Of a stretch of 64,000 nucleotides of DNA, positions 23,652 through 33,896 are shown one piece after another. The DNA comes from Deltaproteobacteria bacterium (GTDB lineage Bacteria > Desulfobacterota > Desulfarculia > Adiutricales > JAFDHD01). The stretch lies in assembly GCA_019308995.1 (NCBI GenBank), contig JAFDHD010000007.1, positions 1-64,000 on the forward strand, given 5' to 3'. Numbering within the stretch: position 1 is the first letter of the stretch; each line of letters starts with the position of its first letter. The notes beneath the pieces were generated by a model. That model was not told the origin of the DNA. It saw nothing but the letters and a program-made list of their open reading frames with translations, and did not search any database. The position numbers were made by a program, and so were the translations under genes.

Positions 23652-25241
23652 ATGAATACTGAAAAACAAGAGCTGGACAGCCGTCAGGACGCGGTGGTAA
23701 CGGAAGGCAGGGCCGTTGATCCTGGTGTTACCGCCCCAAAAGGCCTCCTGGAAAAGCAACTGAATCCGTGCGCCATCGTCATTGTGGGCGCTTCAGGAGA
23801 TTTGACCGCCAGAAAAATATTGCCAGCCCTTTTTAACCTGTATCTAAGTGGCGGACTTCCAGATCTCTTTCTCGTTATCGGCTGCGGTCGTACCGAGCTG
23901 AGCCATGATGCGTTCAGGGAAAAGATGATGAAGGCGGTAACCAAGGCCGGCAATCTGGATCAATCAAAATGGCAGTCCTTTGCCAGATGCCTTTTTTACC
24001 GCTCCATTGACTACCATGACTTACCGTCTTTTACCGGCCTGGCTGAATTTCTGCAAGACCTGGATAAAAAGTATAAAACCGGCGGAAACAGGATCTTTTA
24101 TCTAGCCATCCCACCGGCTCTTTACCAGACAGTGGCTCAGATGATCGGGCGGTCGGGTCTGGCCGTGGAACAGGAAAACAGTCATGGCTGGTCGCGCCTC
24201 GTTGTCGAAAAGCCTTTTGGCCGGGACCTGGAAACCGCTGTCGAGCTCGACCGAAGTATTCATGAGAATTTTCAAGAGCATCAGATATTCAGGATAGATC
24301 ATTACCTGGCCAAGGAAACCGTTCAAAACGTATTGATGTTCCGTTTTGCCAATTCAATTTTCGAGCCGATCTGGAATAGAAGGTATATCGAGTATGTCAG
24401 CATCACGGCCGCAGAGGCCGTCGGTGTGGAACATCGGGCCGGATACTATGAGCAGGCGGGCGTTTTAAGAGACATGTTTCAAAATCATATGATGCAGCTT
24501 CTGGCCATGACCGCCATGGACCCTCCTTCGCTGTTTGAGGCGGATCAGGTCAGGGATGAAAAGGTAAGGGTCTTTCGTTCCCTGAGACCCTTTCCGGTGG
24601 AGCGTCTGAATGATTATTTGATCCTGGGACAGTATGGGCCAGGGAGTATTGACGGTCAAAAGGCGCCTGGCTATCGGGAGGAGCCTGGTGTCAGCCCGGA
24701 TTCCCTCATACCCACCTTTGCCATGATAAAGGTTTTTTTGGACAACTGGCGATGGCAGGGCGTGCCTTTCTTTCTCACCTCTGGTAAAAGACTGGCAAGG
24801 AAGCTGACTGAGATTGTCATTCAATTCAAGGAGGTTCCTCATTCCATGTTTCGCCAGGCCCTGGAAGAACACATCGCCGCCAACAAATTGATTCTGGGTA
24901 TCTATCCGGATGAAAAGATATTGCTGACATTTCAGACCAAGAACCCCGGTGCCAAGGTCTGCCTCAGGTCCGTGACTATGGATTTTAATTATCTTCAGAA
25001 TTATACCGGGCCGGTCATGGAGGCTTATGAAAAAGTGCTCATTGACTGTATGCTCGGAGATCAGATGCTCTTTTGGAGGCAGGATGGGGTCGAGCGTTGC
25101 TGGTCCTTTCTAACTCCCATTTTGAGGGAATGCGAAACGTGCGGTGACCGGGCGGAGATGCTTCAGCCGTATGCGGCCGGGACCTGGGGGCCAAGGGCTT
25201 TTCAGGAGTTGAAGCCAAGTAAGTTAAATGACCTTGGCTGA
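23652..25241 (+). CDS. zwf: Glucose-6-phosphate 1-dehydrogenase
   Basis: A 529-residue enzyme for the first step of the oxidative pentose phosphate pathway, producing NAD(P)H. It has the N-terminal coenzyme motif IVIVGASGDLTARKILPALF, EKPFGRD, and the substrate/catalytic motif RIDHYLAKE near residue 220. The length is slightly above the usual 490-510 because of a 35-residue N-terminal extension before the coenzyme fold. AAGGA precedes the ATG. No 6-phosphogluconolactonase gene is present between zwf and gnd, so that step would be encoded elsewhere or be spontaneous. Confidence 0.95.
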   Translation: MNTEKQELDSRQDAVVTEGRAVDPGVTAPKGLLEKQLNPCAIVIVGASGDLTARKILPALFNLYLSGGLPDLFLVIGCGRTELSHDAFREKMMKAVTKAGNLDQSKWQSFARCLFYRSIDYHDLPSFTGLAEFLQDLDKKYKTGGNRIFYLAIPPALYQTVAQMIGRSGLAVEQENSHGWSRLVVEKPFGRDLETAVELDRSIHENFQEHQIFRIDHYLAKETVQNVLMFRFANSIFEPIWNRRYIEYVSITAAEAVGVEHRAGYYEQAGVLRDMFQNHMMQLLAMTAMDPPSLFEADQVRDEKVRVFRSLRPFPVERLNDYLILGQYGPGSIDGQKAPGYREEPGVSPDSLIPTFAMIKVFLDNWRWQGVPFFLTSGKRLARKLTEIVIQFKEVPHSMFRQALEEHIAANKLILGIYPDEKILLTFQTKNPGAKVCLRSVTMDFNYLQNYTGPVMEAYEKVLIDCMLGDQMLFWRQDGVERCWSFLTPILRECETCGDRAEMLQPYAAGTWGPRAFQELKPSKLNDLG

Positions 25242-25382
25242 TCATCTTATTTTTATAAATACTGCGCTGGAAAATGGCGCGGGTTAATAATTTTTTCCTT
25301 TTTCATTCCCAAAATGATAAAAAAGATCGAGCCTAAGTGCCAATGGCTAGAGAAATCTAAAAAAAGGAGCGGAGAAGAAGTA

Positions 25383-27398
25383 ATGAAAGACCTGGACGAT
25401 CTCTGTGTGAACACGATACGTATGCTTTCCGCGGATGGTGTTGAAAACGCCAATTCCGGACATCCGGGCATGCCCATGGGGGCCGCGGCTATGGCCTATG
25501 TTTTATGGACCCGCTTTTTACGGCATAACCCCCTTGATCCCAAATGGCCCAACCGGGACCGGTTCGTTCTTTCAGCCGGACATGGGTCCATGCTGCTCTA
25601 TAGCCTTCTCCACCTGACTGGTTATAACCTGCCTCTGGAAGAGCTAAAAAACTTCCGCCAGTGGGACAGTAAAACACCGGGCCATCCGGAATACCCTCTG
25701 ACCCCGGGCGTGGAGACAACGACAGGCCCGCTGGGCCAGGGGTTTGCCAACGGCGTAGGCATGGCCATGGCCGAACGCTACCTGGCCGCACTTTTCAACC
25801 GCCCCGGCTACGAGATTATTGATCACTACACATATGGTATCGTCAGCGATGGCGACCTCATGGAAGGCGTCTCCCACGAGGCAGCCTCCCTGGCCGGACA
25901 CCTGGGGCTGGGCAAGCTGATTTACCTTTACGACGACAACCGCATTTCCATCGAAGGGAGCACGGACCTCACCTTCACCGAAAACCGGATCGCCCGCTTC
26001 GAGGCATACGGCTGGCATGTGCAGCAGGTTGAGGACGGAAACGACCTTAAAGCCGTCGCAGCAGCGATCGCCAAGGCCCAACAAGAAAAGGAGCGGCCCT
26101 CTTTAATCGCCGTCCGGACGCACCTTGGCTTTGGGAGCCCCCATAAGCAGGACACCGCCTCGGCTCACGGAGAACCCCTGGGTAGCGAGGAGATCAGGTT
26201 GACCAAGGAGAACCTGGGATGGCCTCTCGATCCTCTATTTCTCATCCCGGATGAAGCCCTGAATCACTTCCGCCAGGCGGTTGATAAAGGTAAAGAGAGC
26301 CAGGGCCAGTGGGAAACGCTTTTCCGTTCTTATGAGGAGGCTTTTCCTGAACCGACCGCAACCTGGAAAAGAATAATGAAAGACGAATTGCCAGATGACT
26401 GGGAAAAGGGTATCCCTGCTTTCCCGGGCGACCCGAAAGGTATGGCCACCCGCGTCGCGTCAGGCACGGTCCTGAATGGGATTGCCTCACTCGTTCCAAA
26501 CCTCGTCGGCGGTTCCGCTGACCTCGCTCCCTCGAACAAGACGCTTATCAAAGGAGAAGATGACTTCCAGCGCGGCCTGTGGCAGGGACGGAACCTCCGT
26601 TTTGGGGTCCGTGAGCATGGCATGGGATCCATCCTCAACGGCATGGCCTTGCACGGCGGCTTGATTCCTTATGGAGGCACCTTTCTCGTGTTCAGCGATT
26701 ACATGCGGCCGTCCATCCGCCTGGCGGCGCTCATGGGTCTCAGGGTCATTTACGTCTTCACCCACGACAGTATCGGCCTGGGCGAGGACGGGCCCACTCA
26801 TCAGCCGATCGAACAACTCGGCGCGCTCAGGGTCATCCCGAATCTGACGGTTATTCGGCCGTGTGACGCCAATGAGACCGCTGAGGCCTGGCGGTTTGCT
26901 CTTAATCATAAAAATGGTCCCGTGGCTCTGGCCTTAACGCGGCAAAGCGTGCCCACCCTGGAGGAGGAAGCCTTTGCCTCCAGCGGCCTGCACCGCGGCG
27001 CATATATCCTCAGTGACGCCGATGACCAGAAGCCGGAAGTCATCCTCATGGCCAGCGGCTCTGAGGTCCATGTAGCGATTGCAGCCGCTCAAAAGCTCGG
27101 GCAAAAGGGTGTCTCCGTGCGGGTGGTCAGCATGCCTTCATGGGAGTTGTTTGACCGGCAGCCGGAAGATTACCGCCGCCAGGTCCTTCCATCCGAAATA
27201 AAGACCCGCATCGCTATCGAAGCCGGAGTTCCTCACGGCTGGCATCGTTATGTTGGCGGGCAGGGCGAGGTGATCGGTATCAATCGTTTCGGCGCCTCAG
27301 CGCCTTATAAGGTGATCTATGAAAAATTTGGGCTGACGGCAGAGCATGTGGTGGAGAAAGCTGAAATGGCGATGGAGCGAAACAAGGCTCCAGGTTGA
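25383..27398 (+). CDS. tkt: Transketolase
   Basis: A 671-residue thiamine-diphosphate enzyme of the non-oxidative pentose phosphate pathway. Motifs are [14 protein letters not shown], the ThDP motif beginning [20 protein letters not shown], the [15 protein letters not shown] catalytic segment and [18 protein letters not shown]. The start is placed at the ATG at 25383 ([15 protein letters not shown]), which has GGAG at the right distance and matches family N-termini; the open frame extends 23 codons further upstream without support. It is the last gene of the gnd-zwf-tkt group, 141 bases after zwf. Confidence 0.95.
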   Translation: MKDLDDLCVNTIRMLSADGVENANSGHPGMPMGAAAMAYVLWTRFLRHNPLDPKWPNRDRFVLSAGHGSMLLYSLLHLTGYNLPLEELKNFRQWDSKTPGHPEYPLTPGVETTTGPLGQGFANGVGMAMAERYLAALFNRPGYEIIDHYTYGIVSDGDLMEGVSHEAASLAGHLGLGKLIYLYDDNRISIEGSTDLTFTENRIARFEAYGWHVQQVEDGNDLKAVAAAIAKAQQEKERPSLIAVRTHLGFGSPHKQDTASAHGEPLGSEEIRLTKENLGWPLDPLFLIPDEALNHFRQAVDKGKESQGQWETLFRSYEEAFPEPTATWKRIMKDELPDDWEKGIPAFPGDPKGMATRVASGTVLNGIASLVPNLVGGSADLAPSNKTLIKGEDDFQRGLWQGRNLRFGVREHGMGSILNGMALHGGLIPYGGTFLVFSDYMRPSIRLAALMGLRVIYVFTHDSIGLGEDGPTHQPIEQLGALRVIPNLTVIRPCDANETAEAWRFALNHKNGPVALALTRQSVPTLEEEAFASSGLHRGAYILSDADDQKPEVILMASGSEVHVAIAAAQKLGQKGVSVRVVSMPSWELFDRQPEDYRRQVLPSEIKTRIAIEAGVPHGWHRYVGGQGEVIGINRFGASAPYKVIYEKFGLTAEHVVEKAEMAMERNKAPG

Positions 27399-27497
27399 AT
27401 CAAGATCAAACAATCGCATGTCCAGTCCAAAGTAATTATATTTCACCCCCATTTCGACTCAACTTGACACCTGCGGCCTTCAAAAGGCCAAGCGTTT

Positions 27498-28706
27498 CTA
27501 TTTCTGCGGCGGACTGGTCTTCATGACCAGGAAGAAGAGGCGGCCCGGTTCTTTCATATGTCCGGCCCCGATTTCAGCCTCAAACCCATGCCCAAAGAAG
27601 AGATCCAGACGGCCGGGTCCGCGGATAGCCCCGCCGGTATCCTGGACCAGGACCAGACGCGAAAACTTCTGCCACTCCGTGATTTGACCCGAGTCAACCA
27701 CCGGCTTACGAGCTTCGAGCCAGGCCAGGGCCCCTTTAGGAAAGATACGGCGGTCCAGGGCCACGGAACGGTTCGGCGTCAAAGGAACATTGATGTTCCC
27801 CATCGGTCCGTCTTCCAGGCGCCGGAAGAAGATGTAGCTTTCATTATAATCCATGAAGGTTAAAGCCTTTTCCGGGTGAGCCGCCAGCCAATCCCGAATG
27901 GCCTGCATGGACATTTCCTCCGGACTGAGCAGGTCCAGGTCCAGCATACGCCGCCCGATACTCCGGAAAGGCCTCCCGTTTTGCCCGGCATACCCCACCA
28001 GTATGACCTGGCCGTCGGGAAGCTGGATGCGGCCTGAACCCTGAATGTGTAAAAATAATAGGGCTATGGGGTCATCCACCCAGATCAGCTCCAGATTACG
28101 CCCCGCCAGTGCGCCTTGGCGGTCAATGTCGCTCCGGGTATAGTAGGGTACCAGCCGCCGCCCTTGCAGGCGTCCCTTGATCTGCTCTCCGGCCAGCCCC
28201 GCTGAAAAATCACCCAGATTTACCTCGATCAAATCATCCGGTTTCCGGTAAAGAGGCCACCGGAAGCGCCCGCCAGGATTGAGGGAGCCGTGGAGCAAGG
28301 GTTCATAGTATCCGGTGCATATCACCTCACCCTTACCCTCCCGACCAACGCTTTGATAGAGAATAAAATCCTGCGCCAGCGCCTCGGTCAGGGGCTGCCC
28401 CGGCTTTAACGACAGATAGAGCCTCTCGAAGGCGTCCAAAGAAGCCAGCAAATGCCCGGCCGAATAGGTGTCCGGGCCGTACTTGAAGGCCCGGTCCGGA
28501 GGCAGGCGCCGGAGATAAACCCGCGACTGTTTCAGGGCCTGGCTCAGAGAAGCACGGTCCAGGTCGTCCGTCAGCTCCGGCCACTTGCCAGGTTTGACGC
28601 GGACCATCACGGTTTCTTCTTCAGGGTAGCGAAACCAGGGTAGGTCGCATCCTGAAAAGGCGAGCACCAGAAGGAGCGATCCAATAATAATTACCTGCCG
28701 AATCAT
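27498..28706 (-). CDS. mltA: Membrane-bound lytic murein transglycosylase A (MltA)
   Basis: A 402-residue lipoprotein that cleaves peptidoglycan glycan strands in the periplasm. The N-terminus is a lipoprotein signal, MIRQVIIIGSLLLVLAFSGC, with the lipobox Cys at residue 20. The MltA core includes GYYEPLLHGS, the LIWVDDPIALLFLHIQGSGRIQL segment and the C-terminal 3D domain, LVLVQDTGGAIRGPGRLDLFFG, with catalytic Asp. The length matches the family. It is convergent with tkt. A GGCCTT-CAA-AAGGCC hairpin at 27473-27487, just past the stop, lacks a T-run. Confidence 0.92.
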   Translation of the reverse strand: MIRQVIIIGSLLLVLAFSGCDLPWFRYPEEETVMVRVKPGKWPELTDDLDRASLSQALKQSRVYLRRLPPDRAFKYGPDTYSAGHLLASLDAFERLYLSLKPGQPLTEALAQDFILYQSVGREGKGEVICTGYYEPLLHGSLNPGGRFRWPLYRKPDDLIEVNLGDFSAGLAGEQIKGRLQGRRLVPYYTRSDIDRQGALAGRNLELIWVDDPIALLFLHIQGSGRIQLPDGQVILVGYAGQNGRPFRSIGRRMLDLDLLSPEEMSMQAIRDWLAAHPEKALTFMDYNESYIFFRRLEDGPMGNINVPLTPNRSVALDRRIFPKGALAWLEARKPVVDSGQITEWQKFSRLVLVQDTGGAIRGPGRLDLFFGHGFEAEIGAGHMKEPGRLFFLVMKTSPPQK

Positions 28707-29003
28707 TGTTTCACCATGAACCGATTTTTTTGCAGTGGCGGTATATTGCCATTGTCAGGGGAAAAGTTCAAGCTGCGGCATCCAGGACATTTAAATCCTG
28801 CCGGGCCAACTTAAAAAAACAACCACGGTATAAGCTGGAACCCGGGAATTATGTCAGGCGGCATTTTTCCTTTGCCATAATGATCTCTTTATCTTATGTT
28901 AGATTAACAAAAAACTTGTTACCACGCCTAAAACAAGGTTTCTAATAAAAAGAAATAATACAACCCGATTGTTGAAGTCACGGCAGACAGAAAAAACTCG
29001 ACC
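28707..29003. other. Divergent intergenic region, mltA / HAD hydrolase
   Basis: About 300 bases. AT-rich near 28880-28960. No gene or clear promoter pair could be supported. Confidence 0.4.
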
Positions 29004-29906
29004 ATGATCGTTTCAAATAACATACCGGGCCCAGGGCGGTCTGGTAAATCCAAACCTCGAGGGCTGTTTGTCACCGATCTCGATGGCACCCTTCGATGCA
29101 CTGACGGCGGATTCACTTCTGATAACCTTGAAGCCCTGGAAGAATTGGGTGCGGCCGGTGTGGTCAGGGCCATTGCCACCGGACGTTCGCTCGCGTCCTT
29201 CCAAAGGGAGGTCCAGAACCAGTTCCCGATTGATTATGTGATCTTTTCTTCAGGCGCGGGTGTTGTCAAAATCGAAGGATGGGATCTTATCCGGAAGACC
29301 AGCCACCGCCCCGGGGATGTTAAGATGATAACCGGCCTGCTGATGGAAGCCGGTCATAGTTTCATGATTCACAAGCCGGTCCCGGACAGCCATATTTTTG
29401 CCTACCATTTCGCCGACGTTTCGGATACGGACTTTGAATGGCGTCTGAGCTTTTCCACTGACCACTCCTGGCCGCTTCAAGGCCGGAACGAGGATTTCGG
29501 CCCGGCCGCTCACCTGGTTGCCATCGTCCCGGGTTCAGAGGGTGTTTCCATTTATAACGAGATCAAGGAGAAGCTGTCAGGGTTCACCGTTATCAGAACC
29601 ACTTCTCCGCTGGACCATCGTTCCATCTGGATTGAGATCTTTCCCCAAAACGTTTCCAAAGCCCTCACCGCCGAGTGGCTCGCGCAGGAACTCGGAATTT
29701 CGCGGCAGGACACGCTTTTCGTGGGCAATGATTACAACGATCTGGATATTCTCGAGTGGGCCGAAACAAGCTACGTTGTCTCCAATTCACCGCCTGAACT
29801 GAAAGAGCGGTTTCCTGAAGTCGCGTCCAACAACAGCAGCGGCGTGGCGGAAGCGATTAAAAGCTGGCTCGCAAGCCATTTACAGACAAAGCGTATTTTA
29901 GATTGA
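29004..29906 (+). CDS. HAD-superfamily phosphatase (Cof-like)
   Basis: A 300-residue hydrolase of the HAD type IIB (Cof) group. Motif I is VTDLDGTLRCTDGG near residue 25, motif II includes AIATGRS, and motif IV is GNDYNDLDILEWAE near residue 245. The middle cap region is of Cof size. Members dephosphorylate sugar phosphates or nucleotides. The first 20 residues are a polar extension with weak similarity to anything. The start has only a weak ribosome site. It stands alone between divergent and convergent neighbours. Confidence 0.85.
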   Translation: MIVSNNIPGPGRSGKSKPRGLFVTDLDGTLRCTDGGFTSDNLEALEELGAAGVVRAIATGRSLASFQREVQNQFPIDYVIFSSGAGVVKIEGWDLIRKTSHRPGDVKMITGLLMEAGHSFMIHKPVPDSHIFAYHFADVSDTDFEWRLSFSTDHSWPLQGRNEDFGPAAHLVAIVPGSEGVSIYNEIKEKLSGFTVIRTTSPLDHRSIWIEIFPQNVSKALTAEWLAQELGISRQDTLFVGNDYNDLDILEWAETSYVVSNSPPELKERFPEVASNNSSGVAEAIKSWLASHLQTKRILD

Positions 29907-29995
29907 TGCCGCGGTCCGGCTGATTCAACCCTCTCCGCCTTAAACGCTCAATAACGACTGGCAAAATAAGTTTCCGATAGAACCGTTTTTGGGGG

Positions 29996-30040
29996 GATTA
30001 GCTTCGCGAGGAGTGTCAGCGACGAAGCAATTCCCGATCT
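29996..30040. repeat. Dispersed GCTTCG/CGAAGC-type repeat
   Basis: The segment with GCTTCGCGAGGAGTGTCAG followed by CGACGAAGCAATTCCC has the look of the short interspersed element found in many genomes, typically as ATTGCGAGGAG...GACGAAGCAAT. Arms GCTTCG and CGAAGC pair. Only one copy is in this window, so repetition is from general knowledge. Confidence 0.45.
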
Positions 30041-30093
30041 TTTTAACCGGAATGTATTTTTACCTTTTGTTTTATCCCAAAGACTTCCTGTGG

Positions 30094-31026
30094 TCACCGC
30101 TCAGCAAGGACGGTCGCCAGAGGGAAGCTGGCTTCAGCCACGGCGGTCAGGCCGAGGGCCATGGCCCTGATGGGTGAATCATCCCGGGAGAGATGCCTTT
30201 CCCAGGCGCGCCGAATGGGCCCCACCTCAGCCGCCAGTCTTTCATCCACAGCGAGGTTCAAAAGGTAAACGAACTGAAAGCAACCGCTTATGTTATTGAC
30301 CGTCCAGAGAAGGAGTTTGGCGTAGTAGTGGATGTCCCGCCGCGCCTTAATGGCCTCGGCCTCCTGAACCCTGAACTCAAGTTCCTTGTTAATCCGTCTC
30401 AGGAATCTATGATCCGCGTCAACCGAGCGCAGGGTGAGGGTCAGCATGGTCATAATACCTTTGGTCAGAGAAACCATGGCCTTCATTGTATCCTCATTGG
30501 AATCAATCGAGGGATTCAAACGATTTTCAATCTCCTGGATCTGCTTGAGGGTCAACCTGTCTCCGCGTTGAAGGGCCATGATGCCAGCCACGGCGTTAAC
30601 CGACCGATACATGAGGTCCAGGCCTAAAATCTGACGGCGCACCGGATCTGAATCTGCCTTTTTCACTGCCGGCTCATATAGTCCTTTATCAATCCGCTGA
30701 ATGTAATTCCTTGCTTCAGGAGTCTGATATCGCTCTGCTATTTGCCGCACCGCGATCTCCCAGCTTCGGCCCGCGTAAAAAGCAGCCAGGGCCATGATTT
30801 CCTCTGGATCATCCTCCTGGCTCATCTCCTTCACAAACTCAACCTTGAGGGCAGCCAGTTCGACCGTCGAATCTGTGGGACGCTCGGCCAGTGAAGGTTC
30901 GGGGGAGATTAAAAACGCCGTTAAAATGAATATGAGGCTCAGGCAGGGAGATAAAAAAAAGAGGGGAAAGCCGGTAAGGCCTTTGTCCCGGGGTGTATGC
31001 GAAAGTAAGCGGCACTTACGATTCAT
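30094..31026 (-). CDS. Secreted or membrane-anchored protein of unknown function
   Basis: A 310-residue protein. The N-terminus has a basic region then a hydrophobic signal or anchor (FFLSPCLSLIFILTAFLIS) ending near PSLAE. The mature part is almost entirely alpha-helical, with no cysteines in catalytic patterns, one hydrophobic helix around GIMTMLTLTL, and no repeats. I do not recognise a family. The ATG at 31026 is used; TTG 31029 in the same frame is also possible, and neither has a good ribosome site. It stands alone and is transcribed toward the HAD gene. Confidence 0.6.
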   Translation of the reverse strand: MNRKCRLLSHTPRDKGLTGFPLFFLSPCLSLIFILTAFLISPEPSLAERPTDSTVELAALKVEFVKEMSQEDDPEEIMALAAFYAGRSWEIAVRQIAERYQTPEARNYIQRIDKGLYEPAVKKADSDPVRRQILGLDLMYRSVNAVAGIMALQRGDRLTLKQIQEIENRLNPSIDSNEDTMKAMVSLTKGIMTMLTLTLRSVDADHRFLRRINKELEFRVQEAEAIKARRDIHYYAKLLLWTVNNISGCFQFVYLLNLAVDERLAAEVGPIRRAWERHLSRDDSPIRAMALGLTAVAEASFPLATVLAER

Positions 31027-31186
31027 CAATGAATTGAAGGAAAGGCAAGGTCAGGGGAGAGACGGTTGAGGTCAAGGCCTTTGATGCGCTGAGATGTCAG
31101 ATCTGAAATCCAAACCCCTCATCTCTCCCGCGCCTTTTTTTCCTTGCCAGAGAGCAGCTCCCGGGCCTGCTCGTTAAAAAGATCAA

Positions 31187-32455
31187 TCAGGTTCCCATTT
31201 CCCAGGAGGCAAGATATTTTTTTTGCTCCGCGGTCAATGTGTCTATCTTTACGTCCATGGATTTAAGCTTCAGCTCGGCGATTTCATTGTCTATTTCTTC
31301 AGGCACCGGCAGCACGCCCAAGGGAATTTTGCCTTTGTGCTTCACGATGTACTCCACGGACAAAGCCTGATTGGCAAAGCTCATATCCATAACACTGGAG
31401 GGATGTCCTTCGGCCGCGGCCAGATTGATGAGCCGGCCTTCACCCAGGATATAGACACGCTTGCCGTTTTCCAGGGTGTATTCCTCAACATACTCCCTGA
31501 CGATGCGGCGTTTGGTGGTGATCTTGGCCAGTTCGCCAAGGTCCAATTCAACGTTGAAGTGCCCGGAGTTGGCCACGATCGCCCCAGACTTCATCTTAAG
31601 GAAGTGCTCCTTGCGAATGACATTAATGTCTCCGGTGAGGGTGCAGAAGAAATCGCCGATCTCGGCCGCCTCAGCAATGGGCATGACCCGGTATCCGTCC
31701 ATGATCGCCTCGATGGCCCTGAGGGGATCAACCTCGGTTACAATGACGTGACCTCCCAGGCCCTGGGCTCGCATGGCCACGCCGCGGCCGCACCACCCAT
31801 AGCCGCAGACCACGAAGTTGGCGCCGGCCACCAGCCGGTTTGTGGCCCGGATGATTCCGTCGAGGGTGCTCTGCCCGGTGCCATAGCGGTTGTCGAAAAA
31901 GTATTTGGTCTTGGCGTTGTTAACCGCGATGATCGGGTACTTAAGGGCTTTATCCGCCGCCATGCTGGTCAGCCGAATGACGCCGGTGGTCGTCTCCTCG
32001 GTTCCGGCGATAACGTTCTTGATCAATGGTTTGCGCTCTGAATGGAGGGTCGAAACCAGGTCCGCCCCGTCATCCAGGGTGACCGCGGGCGCTGCGTCGA
32101 GCACGGCGTTGATGTGCTGGTAATAGGTCTCATTGTCCTCGCCCTTGATGGCAAAGGTGGCGATTCCGTCCTTTTTGACCAGGGCCGCAGCCGCATCGTC
32201 CTGGGTGCTCAGGGGATTGGAGGCGCAAAGAAAGACTTCGGCCCCACCGGCCTTAAGGGTCCGGGCCAGACTGGCTGTCTCTGTGGTCACATGCAGACAT
32301 GCCCCGATTCGAACGCCCTTGAAGGGTTTCTGGCGCGCGAACCGCCGCTTGATGAGGTTCAGGACGGGCATGTTCTGGTTAGCCCACTCGATGCGCAGTT
32401 GGCCTTTTTGAGCCAGGCTCAGATCTTTAATATCGTAACTCACTTCGTTTTTCAC
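31187..32455 (-). CDS. ahcY: Adenosylhomocysteinase
   Basis: A 422-residue NAD-dependent enzyme that splits S-adenosylhomocysteine to adenosine and homocysteine in the cytoplasm. The signatures are [20 protein letters not shown], the [23 protein letters not shown] segment, the NAD-binding [20 protein letters not shown] and [14 protein letters not shown]. The C-terminal tail is of the short bacterial type. The frame opens with GTG at 32455; a second GTG at 32443 lies better behind the AGGAG and may be the true start. It follows metK by 84 bases, forming an activated methyl cycle pair. Confidence 0.94.
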   Translation of the reverse strand: MKNEVSYDIKDLSLAQKGQLRIEWANQNMPVLNLIKRRFARQKPFKGVRIGACLHVTTETASLARTLKAGGAEVFLCASNPLSTQDDAAAALVKKDGIATFAIKGEDNETYYQHINAVLDAAPAVTLDDGADLVSTLHSERKPLIKNVIAGTEETTTGVIRLTSMAADKALKYPIIAVNNAKTKYFFDNRYGTGQSTLDGIIRATNRLVAGANFVVCGYGWCGRGVAMRAQGLGGHVIVTEVDPLRAIEAIMDGYRVMPIAEAAEIGDFFCTLTGDINVIRKEHFLKMKSGAIVANSGHFNVELDLGELAKITTKRRIVREYVEEYTLENGKRVYILGEGRLINLAAAEGHPSSVMDMSFANQALSVEYIVKHKGKIPLGVLPVPEEIDNEIAELKLKSMDVKIDTLTAEQKKYLASWEMGT

Positions 32456-32539
32456 TCCTGTTTGTTTTATTTCAGGCCCCAGCCGGGGGCTGAGTGCTGA
32501 GTTATATCTTGACCAGGTATTTATTGATAGGGAAATGGC

Positions 32540-33688
32540 CTAACGGACCATATCGAGTATATCTTCGATTCTGTCTGTCTTTTCCCAGGTGAATTCAGGC
32601 TCTTCCCGTCCGTAATGGCCGTAGCAGGCGGTTTTTTTGTAAATGGGCCTCAAGAGATCAAGGTAAGCGATCATGTCAGCCGGCTTAAAGGGGAAGACCC
32701 GAGGCAAGGCCTGAGCGATTTTCTCATCTTTGACTTTACCGGTGCCAAAGGTATCCACCATTAAAGATACCGGCTCGGCAACCCCAATGGCATAAGCCAG
32801 CTGCACCTCGCACCGCCGGGCTAGATCGGCGGCCACGATATTCTTGGCCACGTGTCGCGCCATGTATGAGGCGCTGCGGTCAACCTTGGAGGGGTCCTTG
32901 CCAGAAAAGCAGCCGCCGCCATGACTGCCCTGACCGCCGTAAGTGTCCACGATGATCTTGCGGCCGGTCAAGCCGCAGTCGGCCATGGGTCCGCCCAGCA
33001 CGAACTTGCCCGTAGCGTTTATAAAGATTTTAGTGTCCCCATCAAGTAATTCGGCCGGGATGACCCGCTTGATGACCTCTTTAGTAACCGCTTCCCTGAC
33101 ATCGCTTTCGGCTGCCTCTGGCGAGTGCTGAGCTGCGATGACGATTGCCTCGACCCGCTTGGGTTTGCCATGATCATACTCGATGGTCACCTGCGATTTG
33201 CCATCGGGCCGCAGGAAGTCCAGGACCCCGTGCTTGCGGACCTGGGCCAGCCTTTGAGTCAGCTTATGGGCGTAATAAATGGGCATGGGCATCAATGATT
33301 CAGTCTCATCACAGGCATACCCGAACATGAGCCCCTGGTCACCGGCGCCCTGTTCCGCGCCATTGACGCCCTGGGCGATGTCTGGAGACTGCTTGTCAAT
33401 AGATGTAATTACGGCGCAGGTCTCCCAGTTGAACCCCATGGAGCCGTCAGTATATCCAATTTCCTTGATCGTTTCCCGGACCACGGCCGGCATGTTCACC
33501 CAGCACTCCGTGGTGATCTCGCCGGCGATAACGGCCATGCCCGTGGTCACCAGGGTCTCACAGGCCACACGGCCTTTTTTATCCTGGGCCAGGATCGAAT
33601 CTAAAATAGCGTCCGATATTTGATCGGCCACCTTGTCCGGGTGACCTTCGGTAACTGATTCTGATGTGAATAGATAACTCGGACTCAT
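32540..33688 (-). CDS. metK: S-adenosylmethionine synthetase
   Basis: A 382-residue enzyme making S-adenosylmethionine from methionine and ATP. It shows [21 protein letters not shown] at the N-terminus, [12 protein letters not shown], the P-loop-like [17 protein letters not shown] and the DTFGTGK segment. The length is standard. The ATG at 33688 follows AGGAGGAAG. A promoter is visible upstream (33734-33764), which makes metK-ahcY independent of the damaged panD region. Confidence 0.96.
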   Translation of the reverse strand: MSPSYLFTSESVTEGHPDKVADQISDAILDSILAQDKKGRVACETLVTTGMAVIAGEITTECWVNMPAVVRETIKEIGYTDGSMGFNWETCAVITSIDKQSPDIAQGVNGAEQGAGDQGLMFGYACDETESLMPMPIYYAHKLTQRLAQVRKHGVLDFLRPDGKSQVTIEYDHGKPKRVEAIVIAAQHSPEAAESDVREAVTKEVIKRVIPAELLDGDTKIFINATGKFVLGGPMADCGLTGRKIIVDTYGGQGSHGGGCFSGKDPSKVDRSASYMARHVAKNIVAADLARRCEVQLAYAIGVAEPVSLMVDTFGTGKVKDEKIAQALPRVFPFKPADMIAYLDLLRPIYKKTACYGHYGREEPEFTWEKTDRIEDILDMVR

Positions 33689-33733
33689 AAAGTCACTTCC
33701 TCCTCTTTTTAAATCGAACCATGCAACTTTATA

Positions 33734-33764
33734 AATATAACTCCACCAGGCTAGAAACTGTCAA
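33734..33764 (-). promoter_or_regulatory. Candidate metK promoter
   Basis: On the minus strand TTGACA (33764-33759) is followed by 19 bases and TATATT (33739-33734), or by 18 bases and TTATAT. The -35 is perfect but spacing is one or two bases long. It lies between the repeat copies and metK. Confidence 0.5.
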
Positions 33765-33795
33765 GGTAAATATGGATAATGGTGGGCTATAAGTT

Positions 33796-33896
33796 GCTGT
33801 GACTTGACAGGAATCCCGCTTTGGTACACTCCTGGTACTGGGCGTATCATGAGAAGATCAGCTGTGACTTGACAGGAATCCCCGCTTTGGTACACT
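33796..33896. repeat. Two 35/36-base direct repeats, likely insertion-element end
   Basis: The copies at 33796-33830 and 33861-33896 are identical except for one extra C. Each begins GCTGTGACTTGACAGGAATC (plus strand) and ends GCTTTGGTACACT. They are 65 bases apart. Paired long repeats near an element terminus are a known feature of IS21-family ends, where they bind transposase. No transposase gene is present, so this would be a remnant. The inner copy forms the last codons of the truncated panD. Confidence 0.55.

Noticed and set aside
27473-27487. GGCCTT-CAA-AAGGCC hairpin between tkt and mltA as a terminator
   Set aside because: No T-run on either strand and a three-base loop; perhaps a chance palindrome.
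31223-32041. 272-residue frame antisense to ahcY
   Set aside because: Long only because of the codon bias of ahcY; no known domain.
33796-33896. Possible two-repeat CRISPR array
   Set aside because: Only two copies, no cas genes, the repeat is not palindromic in the usual way, and one copy lies inside the truncated panD frame. An insertion-element end explains it better.
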